Below, in pieces: positions 17,250-25,083 of a stretch of 46,837 bases of DNA (its first letter is position 1; every line of letters begins with the position of its first letter). The translations under genes and the position numbers were made by a program. The notes under the pieces were generated by a model. That model did not search any database and had not been told where the DNA came from. It worked only from the letters and a program-made list of their open reading frames with translations. This DNA comes from Actinomycetota bacterium (lineage in GTDB: Bacteria > Actinomycetota > Acidimicrobiia > IMCC26256 > PALSA-555): positions 579 through 47,415 of the forward strand of contig PLJD01000068.1 in the NCBI GenBank assembly GCA_003140175.1, read 5' to 3'.

Positions 17250-18185
17250 CTATTGCAGCTGTTGCACGGCTGCGGGGGCGTCGGCGGACCGGCGGGGCAG
17301 GTCCAGGATCGCGGCGGCCTCGTCGCACGTCGCGACCGGTCGTCCCACCTCGGCGCACAACGCCACCGCCTGCGCCACGAGCTCCTCGTTCGAGGGGGTG
17401 CGGTCACCGGCGAAGTCCTCGAGCCCCACGTGGAGATGCGCGCCTCGCTCGAGGGCGAGGCGTGCGACCGGAGAACCCAGGAGGTCACCGCCGATGACCG
17501 CGACCGACCACGCGAGATCGCAGCCGTCGAGCAGCTCGCAGTAGGCGTCGAGCGCGTGCGCGGTCGGCGGCAACCCGAAGGGGGCGCCGCCGCCCGACGA
17601 CCCGGTCGTCGGGTAGCCGGCGTCGCCACCGAAGTAGAGCTTGACCATGGCGCCTCGGGGAAGCCGTCCCGCCCGCCAGAACGCCAGCGCGGTGCGCAGC
17701 CACCCCGGTTCGAAGATGGCCATGCTCGGCCCGAGCTGCAAGCGGTCACACAACGCCGCCTGGTAGCGGATGTCGCCGAAGGAGTTCGCGTAAACGAAGC
17801 CCGGCGCCGCGGGGAGCCGGTCGTCGGCCACCCCGCCGAGGTTGACCGAACCCGGGTCGACGATCCCGATCCGGAGGTGACCGGTCGCCGCGAGCGGCTC
17901 CATGTGCGCGTAGGCGCCCTCGACCCCCGGCCCGAAGTTCGTCGTGGGGTAGATGAGCGCGTCCGGTCGGGCCGCCAGCACCGGGGCCCATCCCTCCAGG
18001 TACCGGGCCGCCGCCTCCTCGCCGGGGACCATCACGACGTCGACGTGGTTGTGGACGATCGCTGCGCCCGCCTCGAGGCAGGCGAGCGCCACCGCCGCGA
18101 TCTCGTCGGGCTGGCGCGGCGTGTGGGGGTTGCGCTCCTTCGTCGTCGTGCCGTTGATCGCAGCTTCGACGATGACCGCATCCAT
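17250..18185 (-). CDS. BKACE family beta-keto acid cleavage enzyme (DUF849)
   Basis: This 311-residue TIM-barrel protein has the metal motif HNH at residues 45-47 in GAAIVHNHVD, NSFGD further on, and the family C-terminal signature HLHVGLEDF followed by RTPSNEELV. BKACE enzymes condense a beta-keto acid with acetyl-CoA and split it into acetoacetate and a CoA ester, with Zn. The ATG at 18185 is preceded by GGAGGGGG. It is transcribed away from the FadE26-like gene, with a perfect KstR-type palindrome between them. That pairing suggests it handles a beta-keto acid arising in the same pathway, which would be new for a KstR-type regulon. Confidence 0.88.
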   Translation of the reverse strand: MDAVIVEAAINGTTTKERNPHTPRQPDEIAAVALACLEAGAAIVHNHVDVVMVPGEEAAARYLEGWAPVLAARPDALIYPTTNFGPGVEGAYAHMEPLAATGHLRIGIVDPGSVNLGGVADDRLPAAPGFVYANSFGDIRYQAALCDRLQLGPSMAIFEPGWLRTALAFWRAGRLPRGAMVKLYFGGDAGYPTTGSSGGGAPFGLPPTAHALDAYCELLDGCDLAWSVAVIGGDLLGSPVARLALERGAHLHVGLEDFAGDRTPSNEELVAQAVALCAEVGRPVATCDEAAAILDLPRRSADAPAAVQQLQ

Positions 18186-18207
18186 GCCGTCCCCCTCCGT
18201 ACGAAAC

Positions 18208-18221
18208 TGCAACGTGTTGCA
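18208..18221. promoter_or_regulatory. Perfect KstR-type operator in divergent promoter
   Basis: TGCAACGTGTTGCA matches all eight fixed positions of TnnAACnnGTTnnA. The palindrome extends to 7-bp arms (CTGCAAC/GTTGCAG, 18207-18222) around a 2-bp centre. It lies 22 bases before the BKACE start (minus strand) and 54 bases before the acyl-CoA dehydrogenase start (plus strand), so one repressor dimer pair could control both. It overlaps the putative -35 hexamer TTGCAG of the rightward promoter. Confidence 0.72.
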
Positions 18222-18246
18222 GGTCGAGTTGGGGCGACGGTACCGT
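18217..18246 (+). promoter_or_regulatory. Putative promoter of the FadE26-like gene
   Basis: TTGCAG at 18217-18222 (-35) and TACCGT at 18241-18246 (-10, TANNNT type) are separated by 18 bases. Transcription would start near 18253, leaving a short leader with GAAGAGG before the GTG at 18276. The -35 overlaps the palindromic operator, consistent with repression. Confidence 0.45.
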
Positions 18247-18275
18247 GCCGCGGCCGTCGAGGGAAGAGGTGCTTG

Positions 18276-19454
18276 GTGCAGATCGACCTGACTGCCGACC
18301 AGCGGGCGCTGCGGGCTGAGCTGCGCGACTACTTCGGGCGGCTCATGACCCCCGAGCGCCGGGCCGGGCTGGCGGGAGGCGAGGCCGGAGGCGAGGCGTA
18401 CCGGGACCTGGTCCGTCAGATGGGCGCCGACGGCTGGCTGGGCGTCGGATGGCCGGCCGAGTGGGGCGGTCAGGGCCGCACGCCACTTGAGCAGTACGTG
18501 TTCTACGACGAGGCGAACCGGGCGGGCGCACCCCTGCCGCTCGTGACGTTGAACACCGTCGGTCCGACCCTGATGTTCTTCGGATCCGAGGACCAGAAGC
18601 GATCCTTCTTGCCGAAGATCCTCGCCGGCGAGGTGCACTTCGCGATCGGGTACAGCGAGCCCGGAGCGGGCACCGACCTGGCGAGCCTGCGGACGCGGGC
18701 GGTACGCGACGGCGACGAGTACGTGGTGAATGGCCAGAAGACCTTCACCACCGGTGCCCACGACGCCGACTGGATCTGGCTGGCCTGTCGCACCGACCCC
18801 GAAGCCCCCAAGCACAAGGGCATCTCGATCATCCTCGTGCCGACCGGCTCACCTGGCTTCAAACATGCGCCGATCTGGGTTCTCGGCGGCGGCCACACCA
18901 ACGCGACGTTCTACGAAGACGTGCGCGTGCCGGCCTCGAACCTGGTGGGCAACGCGAACGAGGGTTGGAAGCTCATCACCCGCCAGTTGAACCACGAGCG
19001 GGTCGCGCTCGCCCCCGCCGGTCGACTCGACCGGCACCTGCACGCGGTGCGGGCCTGGGCGCAGGCGACCCGACTGGCGGGCGGGCGACGCGTCATCGAC
19101 CAGCAATGGGTGCAGGTGTCCCTCGCTCGCGTCTACGCAGTGACCGAGGCGTTGAAGCTCGCGAACTGGCGGGTGGCGAGCGACTTGGAAGCCGGCGCCC
19201 TGAACCCGGCCAACGCGTCGGCGATGAAAGTGCTCGCCACCGAGGAGCAGATCCGCTGCCTGCGCCTCCTCATGGACGTCCTCGGGTCGAGCGGCTACCT
19301 GGTCGGGGACAGCCCAGCCGCCGCCCTGCACGGACAACTCGAGCAGGCGTACCGCCAAGCCCCCGTCGGTACGTTCGGGGGCGGGGTGAATGAGGTCCAG
19401 CGCGAGATCATCCAGATGGCCGGCCTCAGCATGCCCCGAGCCCCCCGGGGCTAA
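18276..19454 (+). CDS. Acyl-CoA dehydrogenase, FadE26-like
   Basis: This 392-residue flavoprotein removes hydrogens from an acyl-CoA alpha-beta bond. Motifs are GWLGVGWPAEWGG (N-terminal domain), IGYSEPGAGTDLA (FAD/substrate loop), NGQKTFTT, GWKLITRQLNHERV and the C-terminal GGGVNEVQREI. These closely match what I recall of mycobacterial FadE26, a subunit of the steroid side-chain dehydrogenase ChsE4-ChsE5, and also the gene at 31936. Here no FadE27-like partner is adjacent, so it either works alone or borrows the partner encoded at 33119. The start is GTG at 18276; upstream sequence in frame lacks homology. It is controlled by the operator at 18208, by inference. Confidence 0.9.
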   Translation: MQIDLTADQRALRAELRDYFGRLMTPERRAGLAGGEAGGEAYRDLVRQMGADGWLGVGWPAEWGGQGRTPLEQYVFYDEANRAGAPLPLVTLNTVGPTLMFFGSEDQKRSFLPKILAGEVHFAIGYSEPGAGTDLASLRTRAVRDGDEYVVNGQKTFTTGAHDADWIWLACRTDPEAPKHKGISIILVPTGSPGFKHAPIWVLGGGHTNATFYEDVRVPASNLVGNANEGWKLITRQLNHERVALAPAGRLDRHLHAVRAWAQATRLAGGRRVIDQQWVQVSLARVYAVTEALKLANWRVASDLEAGALNPANASAMKVLATEEQIRCLRLLMDVLGSSGYLVGDSPAAALHGQLEQAYRQAPVGTFGGGVNEVQREIIQMAGLSMPRAPRG

Positions 19455-19570
19455 CTGCCGAGCGGTTCCCGAGGCGGTCGGGCCGGGACCCCCCGGGCCT
19501 CAAGATCCCCGCCCGGCCGCCCGGCTGTTCAGACGCCCTTCCTCCTTCGCCCGTGCCATACTTGGGGGGA

Positions 19571-20263
19571 ATGGCGTTCTCCGATACGGCAACTGTCGAT
19601 GCCTGGCGGGAGCGGGCCCTCGCCCGGTCTCTCGAGACGGCTCGGGCCCGGTCCGTGGATCGACTCGACCGCTTGGTATCGGCCGCGCGCGACCTGGCGA
19701 ACGAGACCGGCAGCGCCGGGTTCACGGTGTCCCAGGTCGCGGGGCGGGCCGGGGTGTCGCTGAAGATCTTCTACCGGTACTTCGCCAGCAAGGACGACCT
19801 GCTCGTCGCGCTCCTCGAAGAAGACAGCCGCCTCGGCGCGACGATCCTGCGCGAACGGGTCGACACGCACCCCGAGCGCCCAGCGCGTCTGCGCGCGTAC
19901 GTGATGAGCGTCTTCGAGCTCCTCACCCTCCCCGGCGCGCTCGGGTATGCCGGCGTGCTGATCCGCGAACACCGTCGCCTGAGCGAGAACCGCCCCGACG
20001 AGCTGGCCGCCGCCCTCGCCCCGATCATCGACGTCTTCGCCGACGAGCTCGCAGCCGGGGCAGCGGAGGGTGTCGTCAGTTCGGACGACCCGCACCGCGA
20101 CGCGCGCCTGACCTTCACGCTCGTCCTCGACGGCATCCACGAAGTCGTGGTGGGACGCGCCGAGCCGCTGGACGAGGCCGCCCACCTGTGGCGCTTCGTG
20201 CGGTGCGGCGTCTGTGGCGACCCGTCGAGCTCCACCATCGCAACTTCCCGGGAGGACCGTTGA
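19571..20263 (+). CDS. TetR-family transcriptional regulator
   Basis: This 230-residue protein has an N-terminal helix-turn-helix (residues 49-72), with recognition region GVSLKIFYRYFASKDDLL near residues 61-78. The ligand domain is divergent. It probably represses its own operon, in which the P450 at 20260 overlaps its stop by four bases (TTGA). CATACT at 19556-19561 fits a -10 for a leaderless transcript starting at the ATG; a GTG at 19553 is possible but lies upstream of that. The effector is presumably the P450 substrate or product. I saw no clear operator palindrome in the 116-base gap upstream, only a spaced 6-bp inverted repeat CCGGGC/GCCCGG at 19493 and 19511. Confidence 0.88.
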   Translation: MAFSDTATVDAWRERALARSLETARARSVDRLDRLVSAARDLANETGSAGFTVSQVAGRAGVSLKIFYRYFASKDDLLVALLEEDSRLGATILRERVDTHPERPARLRAYVMSVFELLTLPGALGYAGVLIREHRRLSENRPDELAAALAPIIDVFADELAAGAAEGVVSSDDPHRDARLTFTLVLDGIHEVVVGRAEPLDEAAHLWRFVRCGVCGDPSSSTIATSREDR

Positions 20264-21450
20264 CCGCGTCCGACACCATCGATCCGTCCGTCTTGCTCTT
20301 CAATCCCCGCACCGCCGCGGCGCCTCAGGACGTGTACGACCGGATGCGCTCGGGCGCACCGGTGCTCCGAGCACCGGGTCTGGCCGGTACCCCGACCGTC
20401 TACGTGGCCGGCTACGCCGAGGCGATCTGGGCGCTGCGCCACCCCGAGGTCTTCTCGTCGGCGGGTGACGCCGTCGCGATCGGCCAGGAGCAACCGCTCA
20501 TCCCACTTCAGATCGATCCCCCCGACCACGCCCGGTACCGGCGGTTCCTCGACCCCGAGTTCTCGCCGAAGCGGGTCGGCGAGCTCGAGGCTGACGCGCG
20601 CGTGGTCGTCAACACGCTGATCGACGGGTTCGTCGAGCGCGGCGGCTGCGACTTCCACGAGGAGTTCGCGACCCCGCTGCCCTCCTCGATCTTCCTGCGC
20701 TTCATGGGCTTGCCCCGCTCGGACCTGTCGACCTTCCTGCGCTGGCGGGACGAAACCATCCGCCCCGACGTCGACCCCGCCGACTTCGAGGCGGCAGCCG
20801 CGATTCGTGACCGGGTCGGCCATGACATCGCGGCGTACTTCGAAACCGCGCTCGACGTTGCGCATCTAACCCCCGTCGACGGTCTGCTCAGCCGCATCGC
20901 GCTGGGGGAGGTCGACGGCCGGCCGCTCTCCCGTGCGGAGCAGCTGGGCATCTGCCACCTGATGCTCCTCGGCGGGCTCGACACCGTCACCGCGACCCTC
21001 GACTGCGAGCTCGCCTACCTGTCCCGCCACCCGGCGCAGCGCCAACAGCTCGTCGACGCGCCGGACGTGATCGCCGGGGCAGTGGAGGAGCTGCTGCGCT
21101 GGGAGACCCCGGTGATGGTCGTCGTGCGCAACGTGAAGCAGGACCACGAGCTGGCGGGCGTCACGATGCGCGCCGGCGACGATGCCGTGATCATGATCGG
21201 CGCCGCCAACCTGGACGACGAGTTCCCCGAAGGGCAGCGGGTGGACTTCGCCCGAGAGGGGAACCGCCACCTCGCCTTCGGAGCCGGGCCGCATCGCTGC
21301 CTCGGTTCGCACCTCGCCCGGCTCGAGCTGCGGGTCGCGCTCGACGAATGGCATCGCCGCATCCCGGAGTACCGAATCGCGGAGGGCGCCGAGATCCAAT
21401 GGTCCCCCGGCATCCGCCAGGCGGGCCAGCTCCCGATCGTCTGGGGCTGA
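20260..21450 (+). CDS. Cytochrome P450
   Basis: This 396-residue soluble bacterial P450 has the heme-Cys loop FGAGPHRCLG near residue 340, ExxR in EELLR, and an I-helix GGLDTVT in place of the more usual AGxxTT. It starts at TTG 20260, with GGAGGA at 20251-20256, and overlaps the TetR stop (TTGA), so translation is coupled. The I-helix has a Gly-Leu-Asp-Thr pattern like some steroid and terpene hydroxylases (CYP101/CYP111-like GGLDT), which hints at a terpenoid or ring substrate but does not prove it. Redox partners are not adjacent. Its stop codon is part of the hairpin at 21447-21478. Confidence 0.92.
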   Translation: MTASDTIDPSVLLFNPRTAAAPQDVYDRMRSGAPVLRAPGLAGTPTVYVAGYAEAIWALRHPEVFSSAGDAVAIGQEQPLIPLQIDPPDHARYRRFLDPEFSPKRVGELEADARVVVNTLIDGFVERGGCDFHEEFATPLPSSIFLRFMGLPRSDLSTFLRWRDETIRPDVDPADFEAAAAIRDRVGHDIAAYFETALDVAHLTPVDGLLSRIALGEVDGRPLSRAEQLGICHLMLLGGLDTVTATLDCELAYLSRHPAQRQQLVDAPDVIAGAVEELLRWETPVMVVVRNVKQDHELAGVTMRAGDDAVIMIGAANLDDEFPEGQRVDFAREGNRHLAFGAGPHRCLGSHLARLELRVALDEWHRRIPEYRIAEGAEIQWSPGIRQAGQLPIVWG

Positions 21451-21478
21451 CCGTCGGGGCGCCCGCGGGCGCGGTCAG
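21447..21478. terminator. Bidirectional hairpin containing both convergent stop codons
   Basis: CTGACCG at 21447-21453 pairs perfectly with CGGTCAG at 21472-21478. Inside is a self-complementary GC core (GCGCCCGCGGGCGC, 21459-21472). The P450 TGA (21448-21450) and the TGA of the minus-strand oxidoreductase (21475-21477) sit symmetrically in the two arms. There is no U-tract, as is common in high-G+C actinobacteria. A shared terminator is likely but untested. Confidence 0.5.
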
Positions 21479-22344
21479 CTCACCAGTGCGCCGGCCAGGG
21501 CTCGCCACGCCGGCCGGTTGAGCGCGCGCAGGTCGGTGCTCAGGACCTGCAGGCAGACATGGTCCGCGCCGGCCGCGCGATGGTCCGCGACCCGCTGGGC
21601 GATCGCCGTCTCGTCGCCCCAGGCCACGAGGCCGTCCACGAGACGGTCGCTGCCGCCGTCCTGCACGTCCGGTTCGTCGAAGCCCAGGCGCCGCAGGTTG
21701 TTCACGTAGTTCGGGAGTCCCAGGTAGATGGCGAGGTGGGCGCGGGCGACCTCGCGAGCGGTCGTCGCGTCGGCGTCGAGCACCACCGCCTGCTCGGGGG
21801 CCAGGAGGGGGCCGTCGCCGAGCACGGCACGGGCCTGGTGGGTGTGGTCGGGGGTCACGAGATACGGATGCGCGCCGCGGCTGCGGTCGCGGGCCATCCC
21901 GAGCATTCGAGGCCCGAGCGCCGCCAGGGCGCGTTCGGGGGTGGGGACGGGTGGAACGGCGGCGTCCAGCTCGTCGAGGTATTGGCTCATCGCCGCGAGG
22001 GGGGCTCGGTAGCGGCCGGGAGCTTGCGCGTCGACGAGTGGTGCGTGGCTGACCCCGAGCCCGAGCAGGAAGCGGTCGGGATGGGCCCGGGTGAGGCGAG
22101 CGTGCTCGGCGGCGGTCTCCGCCGCGGTGTGCATCCACAGGTTCACGATCCCGGTCGCGACGGTGACGCGGGTTGTCGCCTCCAACAGGGCGCCGACGGC
22201 ACTGAAGATGTCGCCGCCGGCCCCGCCCGGCACCCACAGCGTCCCGAACCCGAGCTCCTCGAGCTCGCGGGCGGCGGCACCGGCCTCGCCGCGGTCGCCG
22301 TAGCGCAAGGCCGCGCTCCAAATCCCGATCGGTCCTAGCTCCAT
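21475..22344 (-). CDS. LLM-class F420-dependent oxidoreductase
   Basis: This 289-residue luciferase-like protein has ELEELGFGTLWVPGGAGGDIF early, TVATGIVNLWMHT, RFLLGLGVSHAPLVD and LGLPNYVNNLRRLGF. These fit the TIGR03620-like F420 subfamily. The ATG at 22344 is preferred; a TTG 18 bases further up would add six residues. It is the last gene of the minus-strand block containing lutCBA, 38 bases after lutC. Substrate unknown. Its stop codon lies in the shared hairpin with the P450. Confidence 0.9.
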   Translation of the reverse strand: MELGPIGIWSAALRYGDRGEAGAAARELEELGFGTLWVPGGAGGDIFSAVGALLEATTRVTVATGIVNLWMHTAAETAAEHARLTRAHPDRFLLGLGVSHAPLVDAQAPGRYRAPLAAMSQYLDELDAAVPPVPTPERALAALGPRMLGMARDRSRGAHPYLVTPDHTHQARAVLGDGPLLAPEQAVVLDADATTAREVARAHLAIYLGLPNYVNNLRRLGFDEPDVQDGGSDRLVDGLVAWGDETAIAQRVADHRAAGADHVCLQVLSTDLRALNRPAWRALAGALVS

Positions 22345-22382
22345 GGGCTCAGTGTGGCGCAACCCGCGGGCGGTGTCGGCGG

Positions 22383-22934
22383 TCAGGGGACGGCGGCGTG
22401 GACCTGGGCGGGTCCGTGCACCCCGAGGGTGAGGATCTGCTCGATGTCAGCCGACCGGCTCGGCCCGGTCACGAACGTCACCGCGCTGGGTGGTGGGGAC
22501 GGGATCCGGGCGAGCGCGTCGGCGAGGGTTGGGACGAAGTCGCCCGGATGCAGCACGGCGAGGTGGATCCGCGGCAGGAGGCTGGTGCTGCGGGGATGCG
22601 CGCGGTCAAAGACGAGCAGCAGGGTCCCGGTGTCGGCGATCGCGGCGACACAGCGGGTCACTCCGAGCCCCGCGGTGGGTAGGCGCGCGCGGTAGTCGGC
22701 GTCGGCGGGGCGCAGCACGTCGTGCCCGGCGTCGGCGAGGGCCTGGGCGACGTCCTCGAGCTCGGGATCGTCGTCGACGGCCGCCGCCGCCGACCGGTCG
22801 GGGAGCAGGGAGCACGCCAGCGGGCCCGCGTCGGCCCCGGGATGCGCCACGCCGTCGGCGCGGCGCAGCTCGTCGGCGAAGCGCCGCTCGAGGTCGGCCT
22901 CAGCCGGTCGAGCGCTCACTGCGCCACCAGGCAT
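22383..22934 (-). CDS. lutC: LutC-like LUD-domain protein
   Basis: This 183-residue protein has the LUD fold, with GLGVTRCVAAIADTGTLLLVFD (the DTGT motif), LLPRIHLAVL and a C-terminal GPSRSADIEQILTLGVHGP that is diagnostic of LutC/YkgG. LutABC oxidises L-lactate, or a similar 2-hydroxy acid, with iron-sulfur clusters. The ATG at 22934 overlaps the lutB end by 35 bases; a GTG at 22919 is an alternative start with less overlap. The order lutA-lutB-lutC is intact on the minus strand. Confidence 0.9.
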   Translation of the reverse strand: MPGGAVSARPAEADLERRFADELRRADGVAHPGADAGPLACSLLPDRSAAAAVDDDPELEDVAQALADAGHDVLRPADADYRARLPTAGLGVTRCVAAIADTGTLLLVFDRAHPRSTSLLPRIHLAVLHPGDFVPTLADALARIPSPPPSAVTFVTGPSRSADIEQILTLGVHGPAQVHAAVP

Positions 22935-24330
22935 GGAAGGTCGCCGACACCGGGTCGGGAAGCGCCCGTCCGTCGCACCAGGCCCGCGCCACCGGCAGGC
23001 GGCGCGTCAGGCGGGGATGGCGACGCGCGAGGTTCGCGAGGCGGGTCGACCATCGGTACACCGCCGGTACCGCCCACGCCCGGCTCCAGAGCGCGAAGAA
23101 CACGGTGCGACGACGCGACCGCTCGGCCGAGCCCGGCACGGCGCGGAGCTCGACGAGCAGATCGTGCAGCGGGATCCCGACCGGGCAGACCTCCGAGCAC
23201 GCGCCGCAGAGGCTCGTGGCCCCGGGGAGCTCCGATCCCTCCCGGCCCGAGGACAGCAGCGGGGTCAGCACCGCGCCCATCGGCCCTGGGTAGACGCCGC
23301 CGTACGCGTGGCCACCGATCGTGGCGTAGACCGGGCAGACATTGAGGCACGCGCCGCAGCGGATGCAGCGCAGCATCTCTTCGAACTGCGTCCCGAGCAG
23401 CGCAGTGCGGCCACCGTCGAGCAGGACGACGTGAAGCTCCTCGGGACCGTCGAGTTCACCGGCCCGGCGCGGCCCGTGGATCATCGTGACGTACGAGGTG
23501 AGCTTCTGGCCGGTGGCGTGGCGCACCAGGAGCGGCACCATGGTGGCGAGGTCGTCGAAATGGGCGATCACCTTGTCGACCGGCATGAGCGCCACGTGGA
23601 CTCGGGGCCACGACGTCGTGAGGCGGCCGTTGCCTTCGTTGGTGACCAGGACCAGCGTGCCCGTGTCCGCACAGCCGAAGTTGGCCCCCGACACTCCGAG
23701 GTCGGCGGTGAGGAAGGCGTCGCGGAGCCGGGTCTGCGCGTACGCGCACAATTCCTCGCGCCGGTCCTCAAGCTCGTGTCCGGCGAGACCCGAGAACAGC
23801 TTGGTCACCTGGGGGCGGGTCTTGTGGACGGCTGGCGCGATGATGTGGCTCGGGCGTTCGTGGGCCTGCTGGACGATCCACTCGCCGAGGTCGGTCTCGA
23901 TGACCTCGACGCCACGGCTCTCGAGATGGTCGTTGAGGTGGATCTCCTCGGTTGCCATCGACTTGGACTTGACGACCCGATGCGCGTTCGCCGCGACCGC
24001 GATGTCTCCGATGGTGGCCGCGGCGTCCGCCCCGGTCCGGGCGTGGTGAACGTGGACGCCGAGCGCCCGGAGGGACTCCTCGAACCGTTGGAGGTTGGCC
24101 CGCAGGTCCGTGACGCCGTGGGCCCGGATCGCGATGCCGCGAGCCTTGAGGTCGGCCATGCCGGGCTCGGCGAGCGCTTCCTCGCGGGCCCCGTTGAAGC
24201 GCTCGGCCATGACGCCGAGCGCACCCCGCAGCTCGAGATCGTCGCGGGTCGCCTCGACGCGGGCCCGGAGTGGGGGAAGGGGATCGCCAGCCCGGCGGTG
24301 CCGGGCGAGGTCCGACGAGGAGACCTTCAC
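22900..24330 (-). CDS. lutB: LutB-like iron-sulfur protein
   Basis: This 476-residue protein has an N-terminal LUD domain (KSKSMATEEIHLN, GANFGCADTGTLVLV) and a ferredoxin domain with two 4Fe-4S motifs: CIRCGACLNVCPVY near residue 330 and CGACSEVCPVGIPL near 385. The C-terminal tail follows the usual LutB pattern. It carries electrons in the lactate-oxidising LutABC complex. The GTG at 24330 overlaps the lutA stop (GTGA). All expected cysteines are present. Lactate as substrate is by family; in this context another 2-hydroxy acid is possible. Confidence 0.93.
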   Translation of the reverse strand: MKVSSSDLARHRRAGDPLPPLRARVEATRDDLELRGALGVMAERFNGAREEALAEPGMADLKARGIAIRAHGVTDLRANLQRFEESLRALGVHVHHARTGADAAATIGDIAVAANAHRVVKSKSMATEEIHLNDHLESRGVEVIETDLGEWIVQQAHERPSHIIAPAVHKTRPQVTKLFSGLAGHELEDRREELCAYAQTRLRDAFLTADLGVSGANFGCADTGTLVLVTNEGNGRLTTSWPRVHVALMPVDKVIAHFDDLATMVPLLVRHATGQKLTSYVTMIHGPRRAGELDGPEELHVVLLDGGRTALLGTQFEEMLRCIRCGACLNVCPVYATIGGHAYGGVYPGPMGAVLTPLLSSGREGSELPGATSLCGACSEVCPVGIPLHDLLVELRAVPGSAERSRRRTVFFALWSRAWAVPAVYRWSTRLANLARRHPRLTRRLPVARAWCDGRALPDPVSATFHAWWRSERSTG

Positions 24331-25055
24331 GCCAGGCCTGCGGCGATGACGTCGGCGACGTGCGTGACCTCGAGGTCCAGGCCCCGGGCCCGGGCCCGGC
24401 CCGCGAGGTGGGCCAGACAGCCGGTGTCGCACGCCACGAGACATCCGGCGCCGGCCGTCACGGCCTGGTCCAGTTTCTCGTCCGCCATCGGGACGCCGAT
24501 CTCGGGATGCATGACCGAGAACGTCCCGCCAAATCCGCAGCAACGCTCCGCGTCCGCCAGCTCGACGAGGTCGACCCCGGCCGTGTCGAGGAGGCGGCGC
24601 GGCGCGTCGCGCACCCCCAGCTCTCGGAGCAAGTGGCAGGAGGCGTGGTAGCTCACCGGCCGGTGGACGCGCGCACCGAGGTCGGGTTGCGAGCGCACGT
24701 CGACGAGGAACTCGGTGAGTTCGTAGGTCTTGGCGGCGATCGCCTCGAACCGGGCTCGTTCGGGCCCTTCGAACAATGACGGGTAGTAGGCGCGGACCAT
24801 CGCGGTGCACGAGCCGGATGGAGCGACGATGGTCTCGCAGGACTCGAACACGTCGGCGAAGTGTCGCGCCAGGCGCCGCGCGTCGCCAGGAAAACCCGAG
24901 TTGAAGGCGGGCTGACCGCAGCAGGTCTGCGCGCTCGGGAACTCGACGTCACAGCCCGCCGCTTCGAGCAGGCGGCACGCGGCCTGCCCGGTGGCGGGGG
25001 CAAGCTGATCGACCAGACAGGTGACGAACAGCGCGACGAGCGGTCGGTCGCTCAC
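24327..25055 (-). CDS. lutA: LutA-like CCG-domain protein
   Basis: This 242-residue protein has two cysteine-rich CCG domains: TCCGQPAFNSG near residue 50 and RCCGFGGTFSV near residue 180, with the accompanying GSC and HASCHLLREL motifs. These bind an iron-sulfur cluster, as in heterodisulfide reductase and GlcF. It is the catalytic or electron-transfer partner of LutB. I chose the GTG at 25055 because family N-termini begin with the strand VALFVTC; there is no clear ribosome-binding site. The F420 oxidoreductase upstream ends 28 bases before, so both are probably co-transcribed. Confidence 0.9.
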   Translation of the reverse strand: MSDRPLVALFVTCLVDQLAPATGQAACRLLEAAGCDVEFPSAQTCCGQPAFNSGFPGDARRLARHFADVFESCETIVAPSGSCTAMVRAYYPSLFEGPERARFEAIAAKTYELTEFLVDVRSQPDLGARVHRPVSYHASCHLLRELGVRDAPRRLLDTAGVDLVELADAERCCGFGGTFSVMHPEIGVPMADEKLDQAVTAGAGCLVACDTGCLAHLAGRARARGLDLEVTHVADVIAAGLA

Positions 25056-25083
25056 CGCGACGGTGTCGTCGACGCGCGCCGTC

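Noticed and set aside
17252-17265. TTGCAGCTGTTGCA near the end of the BKACE gene
   Set aside because: It resembles the right half of the operator but fails in the left half, and it lies in the end of the coding region, not at a promoter.
18494-18507. GTGTTCTA sequence inside the FadE26-like gene
   Set aside because: It lies in coding sequence and misses two fixed positions of the operator; it is useful as an estimate of background.
19491-19516. CCGGGC/GCCCGG inverted repeat upstream of the TetR at 19571
   Set aside because: A 6-bp GC arm with a 12-base spacer is expected by chance in this composition; too weak for an operator or terminator call.
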